Under the pieces are notes generated by a model. The model had not been told where the DNA came from. It made no database searches and was given only the letters and a program-made list of their open reading frames with translations. Shown piece after piece: positions 52,891-64,000 of a stretch of 64,000 bases of DNA (positions are counted from its first letter, which is position 1; the number at the start of each line of letters is the position of its first letter). Source of the DNA: Lutraria lutraria. Lineage: Eukaryota > Mollusca > Bivalvia > Venerida > Mactridae. Location: NCBI GenBank assembly GCA_964023205.1, contig OZ026843.1, positions 5,441,029 to 5,505,028 on the forward strand. Direction: 5' to 3'. The position numbers and the translations under genes are program-made.

Positions 52891-54396
52891 AAATTATGTT
52901 TGTTTTCGCAAGACCAAATCACGACGAAGAATCGTTGGAATATGAAAACAAAGATGACCAGAAGATAAGATGTAGACTAGATACAATGTCGAACCAACTG
53001 GGATAGAAATTAAAACGTAGAATAAATGGAATATCAAAATAAATAGGTCTATAGAAGATAAGGCATAGGACTCGATTCAGTACCAAACAAAACAGGGCTG
53101 AGATGATCAGACGTATCCGGATCTATTTACCAGACGTATGTTCAGTTCTGTTTGCATCGTTTCACTAAATGTTCAGTTATCTTTGTATTGTTTTACCATT
53201 TAAATGCAGATGTCCATTTTTTTTACTTTTATAAAGTGCAACAGGAACAAGCGCATGCGTACCCGCGAACACATAATAAAAAAAATTATTATCAAAAAAA
53301 GTATCAAACACTGGAGATGGAACTGTAACAAATATACATACACTAATATTTTTACATCACTAATGTCCATAAACGAGCTCATGGACAAATGACAACTTGA
53401 CTGAACAAGTTTTGTGTAACAGAAAGAGGATTGTACTGATACGGCAAATGGACTAGCACCGTATGCTGAAAATGAAGACATAACAAGGAAAACTGCGTTC
53501 TCTAATAATGCATATGATACCACTGGCATGCTTGACAATGTACAAACGGCCAATGTGTAAAAGTAGAACAAAGTGTTTCCCACCCCAAGATGCCGGGGAC
53601 TTAAAAAGCGTACCCAGGGAATAGCTTAACATGAACATAAGTTTTAATATATCCCCAAGAAAAATTAAAATGAAAATGCGAAAATAATCTACGAGGTTTA
53701 TAGTTAAGCATCAGACATAGTGAGAGTGGGGATTTTGAAAATGGGGAAAACCGTAATTCACTTATAAGCTATTAATGACATGTGAATTGTGAAACTGAAA
53801 CATAAAATTTTAACAGCCGTTGCAAAACATATCTTCGCTGTCATTAATGACAGAATGAGCAGTTAAAAAATCCCTAATACAGGCGCGTTTTACTTGTTAA
53901 GTGAAACTCGTGTTTTGCCTCGTCCTGGGAGGTAGCGATAATGAAAGGTAAACGTATGAAAAACAATTAATTACCATAAATAATATGCTTACTGGGGCAA
54001 AGACATATTGACCCCGCTATGTATGAATGAGGAGACGTTTGGAGAATATCTGTCGTGGGAAATCGTCAACAATATCCGCACCTTGCTCGTAAATCTGACC
54101 AAGGTCATCATAAACTCAAACTATGAACGATGCAACTGTTTACATTGATTCTTTCAGTTACTAGTGAAGTAATTCCAACCATTTCTTTCCTGGTGTTTTT
54201 AAAACTGGGATTCCAATGTTAGCTTTTTAAAAATATAGAAAGCGGCTCGGTTCGTTCTTTTTATTAGGAGAGGTGTGGACGTGAGCAGAGCATTGTTGTG
54301 CAGAATGTGCACTCACTCTGAATTCCAATCTTCAGTGCGTTGGTTTTATGACGTCTCTTCGTTTGAAAGATATATTTGCGATACTATAATAATAGT

Positions 54397-54461
54397 AGTC
54401 TGGTTCCCCTCTCCAGTCTTAAGATATCAAAAACTTTAAGATTGGAGGCGGGAACCAGACT
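54397..54461. repeat. Strong inverted repeat (foldback) of about 26-bp arms
   Basis: The left arm begins AGTCTGGTTCCC and runs to CTCCAGTCTTAA; the right arm is its complement ending GGGAACCAGACT, with three changes and a loop of about 13 nt. The outer 12 bp of each arm match exactly. The TCTGGTTCCC core also occurs in several units of the 83-bp satellite. Confidence 0.8.
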
Positions 54462-54784
54462 CATGGCTTGGAAACGAGGGGATTTTTTTTAGGTTTTTTA
54501 AAGCCCGGTTTCTATTGGTTTCTTTGCAGATACGTTATATTTTGTCTCCAGCCTATTTCGTTTCACTGAAAGGTTAAACTGAAATCCAGGTTGGTCCAAG
54601 TTGTCGGAACGTTCGGTGTTCTGTGTGTGTTCATGTTGTTTTGGCAGTGAATTCCTAACGTAATACCGTCTCGCCGAGGCGATCCGGCAAAAAGAAAGCC
54701 TTACATTGTTCTCCTCCCTCATATTCCAATTTCGAGCACTAACCTATAGACACGTTCTTTTTAGATTCTTTTTTATTATTATCA

Positions 54785-54922
54785 GGGGTTCTCAACTAGC
54801 CTGTAGAAGGTCAGTCGCTTTACCCATGTCATGCATCGGGTCACCTTCCATCTTTAAAGCTGGGTAAGTCGCTAAATGGTTATGGCTGTTGGTGCAACGT
54901 TAAGCCTTAGTAAAAAGAAAAC
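54785..54922 (+). mobile_element. SINE 3' portion
   Basis: Contains GGTTATGGCTGTTGGTGCAACG and TTAAGCCTTAGTAAAAAG (54880-54919), the core-and-tail type shared with the two minus-strand SINEs. No clear box A/box B pair is upstream, so the head is lost or unrecognisable. Confidence 0.5.
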
Positions 54923-57900
54923 CCGGACCGGACAAATTTTAAATTCTCGTTGCGTGTTTGGGTTGCTCTCGTTCAATCTTTAATTCAATATTTAACACGT
55001 CTTTCTGATGTTACAATCTTGTTCATCACATATTTAGCGGTGTTACATATTGCGATTCGGGTAGGAGTAACTTGCGATCAGTGAATTAGTTTTTAACTGG
55101 ATTTCTGCCGACCGTTCTGAAGCGATACCTAGACATGTTCATGTAATGTGTCATTTTCTTGTTTTTTTTTCTAATTCCCTTTATTGATTTTGTTCATGAC
55201 TTGTACTGGTTGAATGACGGCTATAGCAGCATTTAATGAAATATGACGTAATAGTATGTGATATATATCGATGCATTCTTGGAGGAGGGGTGATGTGATG
55301 ATTTCAAGTTCGGACATGAGTGTTAAGAACGAATTTTCTGATCAAAACATTTTTTATGAAAACAAAAGTATTAGGTTTTGAAAAGTATATTTTTAGAAAT
55401 ATCTTCCATTCTACAGACAGTGTTAAGACACACGTTGTATTCTACAACATGTCTCATCTACAATTCAACGTCTCTCGATGGAAAAGCTGACATCCCAGGA
55501 AAGTTCCGCACCATAAATCTTGTCTCTCTGAAAATGGAATAATTACAAATTGTAAGTCGGTAATAAATGAGAGTCAAGGCAAATGCCAATTCATTTCATT
55601 TAAACACGATAAACATAGGACGATGGAGACGACGGTGGAAAATGAGAAATTCATTTTGTTTGGGGAAGCCTTTAATAACTTGAGTTTTGTCGCAAAATAA
55701 CAAACACGTGGGTTGATACAAAAGTTTCCGAACCACACTTTTCCCAACAATATAATTATGTGTTTTTGAGACTAGTTTGCTCAATGTACTTTATTTTAGG
55801 GGACTGATTTTAAAAATAGCATATCACATTAGACAATCACCATATTAATATTGTCCCTGCGGTGCTATTTATGTGCGTTGGAAAGCAGATTATGTCAGGT
55901 TCGAGTTGTAGGAACGGTGGGAATTTGTATATGTCATTTTTCTAGATATCATTTTTTCCTATTTTCTTGCTAGTAAGTTGAAAGGGTGAACCAGACAAGG
56001 CGTTCTTTTAGTTACAAAGATTTAATTCCCGAAAGCATTTTGTACTACGTGTGTGTTGTTTGGTTTTCATTCGAAGAGAAGAAAGCTTCTTTATCAAACA
56101 ATGCTCATTATGCAATTTCTGATTGAGTTTTCATTTGGAGCCTGTATATCAAATTCTCTACAAGTTCGATGTGTATGTGCGCATATGTAGTGTGGCATTT
56201 GTACCCATATATATCCTGCATATATACACACAAACGTATTTGGTATTTACTAAAGATGTTATGCCCAGGACATAAGACATCTGGCTTACTTCACGTTTTA
56301 AAATTGAAACAAGGCGATGACCAACGTCATGTAGAGTTTGTTAGGACTTGGGCATTACTCGAGTCCTTTGGGCAAATACCGGTGATAACGCTTCGCGGAG
56401 TATCCAAACATCTTAAAGGACCTAAGAATAAGACATGCCACTTTTAATTATCCCCGTTGGTTTCATTTCAGTTTTGTTTTAATCACAGACGTAAATTCTG
56501 ATTTTTGAAATGAACTTTACAGTCATACAAGTAGAACCAATTGTTTTGAAACATGTTGTAACATATTTGCTGTGTGCCTCTTCAAATTAAATTTCAAATT
56601 GTCTTTTTTACTTATTTACAAGTTTGGATTAGGGGTCGTATGTTATTATGACATACGATCCGAGTCGCGTTATAATCAATAGAGATACAAACGAACACAA
56701 GTTATCAAGGACTTTATTATACTGGCTATGACCAGCAATGGTGCCTTTGACTGCTCATGTGGTGATTGGAAATGAAATACCTAAACTCAATTAAGTGTGT
56801 GTTCAACTGAATGTATACAGTTGAAGGTTGCATCATTTCTCAAAGTGCAAATCGATTTTACAAGATTATTTAAGAGTTTGGTCGTCGTAAATATGCCTTA
56901 AAGTGGGGTCCCTTGGCGTTTAAATTTACAACCTTACCCCTACAACAAAACTTCATTATCCTTATCAAGTTACTGACTACACAGTGTTTTCCATTGTCAG
57001 AACTAGAGAAAAATAACTAACATAGATTTTTATCAACATTGCATGCAGGGGTCAACTATCAATTCTTAAAATGCACTATATTTTATTGTTTAGAGTTTAA
57101 AGTTCAAAATAGCTTTTAAAAAACTAATTTCGCGTTCGAGATGCGTCTTACCCCTTTTGTACTGCATCTTAAAAAAGAAGAAAAAAACCTAACTGATACG
57201 TCTGTGTCGTTTGTTGTCGCCTAGTAACGGATAAAAATGAGAGTTATCCAGCTTTAGACACATCCCATTAATAACACCAATCTAGATAAATGTTTTCTTT
57301 CACGTTTGACATGGCATTTCGCAAGATGTCCAGCGCTCCAGTAATAACATTTTCTTTTCAAATTAAGAGAGAAGTAAACTCGATGTGCAGTCAGACAGGA
57401 TGAAAAATAGACTTGATTTCATTTCGATAGATGAACAATTTTAGAGTTGAAGAAATCGTCTTATTAGTTTTTGCCCGAAGATGGTTTGTAATGAATTTTT
57501 CCGTTTCTATTTTCGTGATCGAAACCGTCTTATGTATAGAATGTTGGCTTTCGGAGGTATTGATCGTTCTATCCGAATATACATCACGTGCCTGAAATTG
57601 ATGGCATTTTCATGAGCTTAGAATTAAAACTAAAACAAAATGAAAACACAATAATGAACACATATAGTTTCAGCTAAGTTCTTTTTAATAGATAATGTCT
57701 TTGAAATGATCAACAGTAAATGATTGATTCATTTGTAAAATGCGATACTAGATATATCACAGTTTTTGAGATATGGTATTTTAAATCGTCAACCAATGAA
57801 ATTACTGCACGAGGAATCTTGAATAATTTAAAAACACGCATTAAACAGATAACCAGCAGTCGGATCAAACGTATAGCCGCATCGTCAGTCACTCTGAGGA

Positions 57901-60900
57901 TATCTATTTTCTCAAAGTATACTACCGCTGATAATTTAAGGATATTAAGTCGGGTAATAAAACACAAACGATTGTAGAAAGTACTTAAGCAAGTCTTACA
58001 TTCTACAATTATGTTTCAGGCACATCTATAAACTAACAGTTTTGATGAATATTCTTCAGGCGACAACACTAATAGACTAAACATTAAGAAGTAATCACCT
58101 CAGACTATACATGCTCTTTGAAGGATACAACGTATGGTAGTACATATATACAATTTCAGCTAATTTATCTTTAAATTATATGCCGCTGAAATTGTTTGCT
58201 TCATTATTATTGACGCCGTGTATGTTTACGTCCAATCAACAACAAAAACAACTTGTGAGCAATAATTAATACAACTAGGTTAATAACTTTGGGAAAACAG
58301 CATTTGGAACGTAGGCTTTGATTTGAAGTAATTGTTCCCGTACACAATACATTTTCAATATCGTACCCTGTACAAGCCCTTCACCGTATTGATAAAAGTA
58401 CGGGTTATAAATTACTGGAACTAAATCCATCTATTTATAAGCGCTTATGTCCTCATATCCTCATTAAAGGGTCAATTTTCTGAAGTTTAAAACTTCGCGG
58501 ATTACCGTCCTTGATATATGGTGCGTCCCAATTTTCAAAAGTCTGAATTGCAAGACCAAAGACTATGATTTATGACACCTCCTTATCTTTGTTCTTTCAT
58601 TCAAGTCTCACCAAATCTCTCGTGCCGTGTTTGAGGTCACGTGAGCATCAAATTCAAATTGTTCGCTGATCAGACAACTACGGGCAATTTTTCATTTTAT
58701 TCACGTCTGACAATTCATTTTTCTTCCGGTCAGCGTTATCAAATTATGGCGGAAAGAAAAATGGATTTCTGCCACCCAGCCATCTGCAAAAGGATGGAGA
58801 GAATCGGGCATGTACGCCAAGAGGCCGCTGATTAAGTAATTGGTCACTCTGTTTACTTGTACTAATGAATTGCGCGGAAAGAAAAATGAAAGTGTTTCAT
58901 TTCTGTCAACGAATTAAAGTCGTCTGTGATATATTAGTGAAGATGACGACTGTCACAGGTTCGGGTTGAAACTTGTAAGCATGGTAGAGATGAAAAATTA
59001 GGGGTGACATGTAAAATGCAGTATTACTTATGTAGATATGGCGGTTTTTGTGAGTTGTATGAATAACCGTGTCATGTAGACCGCTATAACACATGCTGGA
59101 GGATAAGATACATTTGACAATATTCATTATGTTTCTCGAGTCTAGCTCTGTTCTATAATTTATGGGAACTATCATTCAAGTAGCATATACCATTATTTAT
59201 TTAATAAAGATGTTCTCCATAGAAAAAACAATGCAATCTCTTTGACAAATATGTTTGAAGTTACAGATTATTTTTTCAAGTGATTTGGATTTTCACAAAA
59301 TACACATATGCAATTTACTAATTGCTATCCATATATTTTGGTGAAATGAAACGTTTTTAATGAACAAAGTGATTTAGCAATTGCTTATTATTAATTCCGA
59401 AATAAATATAATAAATTGACTATGCCTCTAATTATCTCTATGATTAAATGATTGTACATATATAGTTTCGTCTCTTGACTGATATATTTCGTTTCAGTTC
59501 GAACAGTGTAGGATATTCATCTTAATATGTTTAAAAGCGAACGTTTGAGAATCTAATTATTTAGGAAGAAACTTATTCTTAATGCATCAAAAAGCAAACA
59601 TTTTATCGTAAAATGAGTATGATTTTAGTACAGTGCGAAATAACTATTTTATTATTGATATTTTATTAATGCGCAAAACATTTGAACCAATACCATCATA
59701 AAAGTATATGATTATTATTTTGTATGCGTTTGAACAAAAATGTAGACATTGAGTTTATTATAATAATTGATATTTATTCATAGATCGTCAATAATTAGAG
59801 AAAAAAATATATATTTAACTTGCGGAAGTGATTTCAAATGGGGAATAATAAAAGTAGCAGACTCCCTATTTATCTAGCGTTTTTTTCCAAATAAAATAAT
59901 TAGTACTAAAACGCAATGGAGTCTGAATTCTGATGAACCAATGCGATTGTGTGAACAAAATGTCAACCCATATGAAGTCAACGTTATTTTTAGCACGCCA
60001 ATTTCTTCAATAATATTATTATATTTTTTTTACTAAAAGTCGATATTGTCTGTGTTGAATAATTGATAAAAAACGAAAAAATAGAGCTTCATTTAACAAT
60101 AAAAATTAATGAAATGAAAAAAAATCAACTACAACAGTATGAATTTTATGAAACCTTACTTTACCAGCCACAGCCAATTTTTTTCCCAGAACATAAACTA
60201 CAGGTGGAAATTTATTTCTCCTCGAAAACAAAATAAAAAACACGTAAATTTATTGATGAATTCAGTTTCAGTAAAAAAGGCTGTTCAAACAGAGATTTTC
60301 CAGAAAACCGATTTTTTCGAAGATTAATTGAACTGTAAATGGCAGTAGTATCATGTACTCGATCGGATTAAAATTGATGGCTTAACTAGAATCAGGACAT
60401 CAAAGATATATTTCGGCATTTCGTTTTATGATTCTAGTCGGGTATTTTAAGATTCTGCGTGGAATTTACGATTTTGCATGATGTTTCACGATTCTGTGTC
60501 GAATTTACGATTTCGCAAGATTTTTTAAACGATTTTCGGGACATCTAATGGAAGCGATACATATTTTATTCATTAGCAGAAGGTTTGTCCAATATTTTGA
60601 TGAGTTTTTTGTTCGTTAATTGCTACATGTATAATTTTACATCAGTGCACAGCTCTCAGTCACGAGATATTTTAGTAATATGCAACAAATCTCTATCTAC
60701 TCAGGACAATGGTATTGATTCCTGATTTGACTTATCGCATCGTGGGGATTTTTATATCTAAGCTCACATAGATTTTTTAAAGAATATTTCTAATTCCTCT
60801 ATTTTCAAAGAAACATTGATTATTTTGTTTCAGTCAGAAAGGAAGAAGATTATTGTATTTTTTTTCAATTATAATCAAAGAATATAATTTGTTTTATTAT

Positions 60901-63900
60901 ATATATACATGTATATATGAATATACATTTAGCAGAAACGTTTATGAAAATTATTCGTATACTTATTTTAATCATATAGTGAAGGATATTTATTTCTTTC
61001 AAGAATACATTCATTTATAATTAGTATACATATTTTAATTATTAATGAAGAATAAAACGCATTTATTTCAATACTCATTTTGCGTTTATAATGGTAATCA
61101 ATAAAATATATTTTGTGATATAAAAGTCAATAAATCGTCTGTAAATTGTATCATAATCATGGTGTTCAGAATCTTGGATTGTTCAGTAATTTGTGCTGTC
61201 GATTTCTGTCTTTATTCATCCATTATTTTACTCATCATCCGGAAGCAGTTTTACATTTTAATTTATATTATAAATCATATATGCATATTCGAATAAATAA
61301 ATATATACATGCATATTACATGCATCTATCGGTCTCAGAATTCCGACAAGGTTTTTGACTTTAACAGTGTCCGAACATTAAAGAGAGAGATGCCGGAAGC
61401 AGTTTCATCTCCTATGAGACATTTATTTCTTATTATTAAAAGTAAGAAAAACTGATTAATTGATTAGGATCTGGAGTTCCGAGACCCAAGCGTTTAACAG
61501 CATGTTGTTAATTGTTTATTTTTATCCTTTTTGATAGCATTATACATTTATTTTTAAACGAAAAGCTGGGACAAAATGGAGTTTGTTTTTGCCAAAATCG
61601 GTATAAAATTACTGTATCGTGTGTGTTTTTAGAGACCTAACATGGAAATGGTGTACATTCATGTATATATTTAAGTTATTTTTTATTATTTATACACTTG
61701 TTATACTGAAATATTTAATGTATGGAGTTTTTCCATAAGAAATAAAACCATTCTGTTTGATGTAATTTGGCAATAATAATTATTAAACAACACATTATTT
61801 TTAATAATAAAACATTGACAAATAATAAACACTATCAATTCTTTATACATGAAAAAAACATACGCAACACTTGTGTAAAATAATTCAAATATTAACATCA
61901 ATATCGTGCATATTCAGTTAAGACGTGAGAGAAACAGAATATGACTTTAAAGTACAGTTTTTTAAACTACGACAATAATCATTTACATTAAAAGAAAAAC
62001 GTACCATGAAATATCGTGAAAAATGCAACAGAAAATGCTAAAAAATAAAATGCGTATAATTCGTTTTGCGGACATTTTAGATAATTGTCATGGACACCAC
62101 AGGGATAAAATAAGAGTCATAGATTCAGATATAAATGTTTCTGTATTTTGTAACCAGATGCTATATAGTATGCACAAATTACTTAATAAAATGATGTTCT
62201 ATTCTGCTATGTTCTGTTCTCCCTGAAGACATCACATGACAAAATGAAGATGCGCACTCGACTCAGAAAAGAGTATACAATGACTTCGACACTGTATTTG
62301 AAGTATAACTTGACTAAGCCCAATTTTTGGCATTTTTTAGACAATTTCTATTAGTGTTTTCTGTTATTTGTCGTGAGAAGCGTTTAATATTTGCGTGCAT
62401 AAAAACTATAAATCATTGAAAACAATTAATGCCGCATGAGGAACGCTCATTCAGTCATTTAAGCTCAGATCATCGCGCACTCGTGATTGATTTTCTATCG
62501 TTGCCATGGATACCGTCGAACGCTCCAAAATACGTCATAAATCACAGAAATCTACGTTAAACCCGATACTATAGACGTCTGTGGTATGCAAGGAAAAAGA
62601 GAAATTCTATCAGGATCATAACCAGGACACACTAAAAATGAAGTAAATTACTTGTCTTGTTATTTAGGGGAAAATAAATTGTTTTTGATAATTTTTGGAA
62701 AACTGCGTATTTGTATTTTTTCTGCACATGTTTTGTTACTTTTTTGCTGTTTCCCTGTAAATGGCTGTAGTTTTGTTGGTGACGAACTGGAAAAAACATA
62801 TTTTGAACGTTTCTTTTTCAATTAATGAATTTTTTATATGGATTTTACAAATATAGCACAGTCCTTGGTCAACTACACGTAATGATAATATACCACTGAA
62901 AGTGTCTATATTTTCGACACTACTTAAACAATTTAAACACTTATCAATATACAAATATATTATAATTATTGTAACCAGAACTAGGTAGCTTTATAATGAG
63001 ACAAATTGTAAGTTAACAGAAGTGTATACATTTGATAGTAAACAGGCATCACTTGGAATTGAAACGTCAATAATAAGAATAAGGATTATTTTAGAGGTAT
63101 TATATCAGTAGTATGGTCCAAGTATTACATTCACACAGGCCACAAAAACATTAGTTTCAGTTTTAAATATGCATAAAGTTTACGCTAAACAGAGGCTGTA
63201 CTTAATCGATATCTAAACATCAAGTAAATCAAACTTTCTAAAAGGTATTCAAGATATGAGGTTATCTACTTTTTGTAGATTTGGAATTAAAAATACACGG
63301 AATACATTGACTATACTCTTATATAATTTAGCATTTACGATGAAAAAAAATAAAAAAAAGTAAATGATGGAATAGACTTATAAATACATGTAGTTCAATA
63401 TTTTATGCTATAAAATATTTCTGAAAGTGTTTTTGTTTTAAATTTATGTTCGTTGTTTTAATTTTGTTGTTCGATATCAAATGATTTCTAAAATAATTTA
63501 CTGTGAATTTTATTTCAAATGTATAATGATAAGATGTTGTATTTTGTTTTGTAATATACTTAATAACATACTTGTAGTCTAAATTGTATTTTTTCATAAC
63601 TGAAAGTGTGTTGAAATTATCTTTTTAACAGTAAAGTTTAACATTTTCAAAACAAAAAATTCAGCATTAATTTACCGCAATTTTTTCGTTTTATTTTCCC
63701 ATCGCACGGTAAGGATGAGAAAGAGAAAAAATGCATGTTATACTTTCTTACAAAAATTATTCAATTTATTAAATACCTGTTATTGTATGCTAATATTTCC
63801 AAAGAATGAATAGCCTAAAATCTATTCAAGGCACTTAAACTACATAGAAAGGACTAAGAGTTATTTTAGAAGGGTGCATAATTATCATTCAACGCAAAGG

Positions 63901-64000
63901 TCTTTGGCGAACATAATTATATTAGAGCAATTTCACACACAGCATTTACATATATTCATGACTTATTAATAGCTATTTTACCCCGTACCATCGTTTCTCT
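54923..64000. other. Distal upstream intergenic DNA
   Basis: No coding exon, Hox5 homeobox, tRNA or tandem array could be recognised. Composition becomes extremely AT-rich from about 59000 onward. Frames on both strands at 57710-57977 mirror each other and look like chance. Confidence 0.5.

Noticed and set aside
53200..53583. 127-codon hydrophobic minus-strand frame
   Set aside because: Low-complexity T/A-rich DNA produces Leu/Phe/Ile-rich frames. No signal-anchor organisation or family resemblance, and a competing frame exists on the plus strand.
57710..57977. Overlapping 85-codon frames on both strands
   Set aside because: Mirror-image frames of equal length without any motif; typical chance frames.
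58364..58376. TACCCTGTAC resembling the miR-10 seed
   Set aside because: The match ends after the seed; the AGATCCGAATTTG part and a hairpin are absent.

Overview
The window is AT-rich, intron-rich animal DNA with one confidently recognised protein-coding gene: a complete Hox4 (Deformed-class) homeobox gene on the minus strand, spanning 24468-42531. It has three coding exons (41928-42531, 25762-25858, 24468-24708) whose splice phases fit exactly and give a 313-residue protein. The N-terminal MVMSSFLMN...PKFPP block, the YPWM hexapeptide, the homeodomain class residues and the KLPNTK tail identify the paralogue. The [13 protein letters not shown] tail and the tRNA-derived SINEs ending in GACGTTAAACC-like tails suggest a lophotrochozoan, probably a mollusc. 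That placement is inference.

Layout. Positions 1-24467 lie downstream (3') of Hox4, the side where Hox3 would be expected. No coding gene can be supported there. This part holds a 499-bp MITE-like element carrying a CTCF-type motif (9092-9590), a degenerate SINE (about 10675-10775), a near-perfect hairpin (5385-5459), a 22-bp-type TTCGAA minisatellite (18620-18850), one unexplained 152-codon frame (15554-16012) and the likely Hox4 3' UTR. Positions 24468-42531 are Hox4, with a 16-kb first intron and a 1.05-kb second intron that splits the homeobox. Intron 1 contains a 5'-truncated non-LTR retrotransposon on the opposite strand (about 32529-33340), a 16-bp-arm hairpin (38257-38308), a hammerhead-like repeat tail (38905-38946), a short tandem duplication and microsatellites.

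Positions 42532-42670 carry a promoter-like segment with a GC box and a CCAAT box. Positions 42671-64000 lie upstream, the side where Hox5 and, in many bilaterians, mir-10 would be expected. Neither was found by eye. This part holds a degenerate 57-bp G-rich array (47102-47215), a 14-copy 83-bp satellite (about 50240-51400) abutting a tRNA-SINE (51401-51604), two more SINE copies, and a second strong hairpin (54397-54461) sharing a short motif with the satellite.

The window is therefore a Hox-cluster segment with one anterior-central Hox gene in large, repeat-bearing non-coding flanks. No operons, tRNA genes, rRNA genes or CRISPR arrays were seen. Most short open frames look like chance frames in AT-rich DNA and are not listed.
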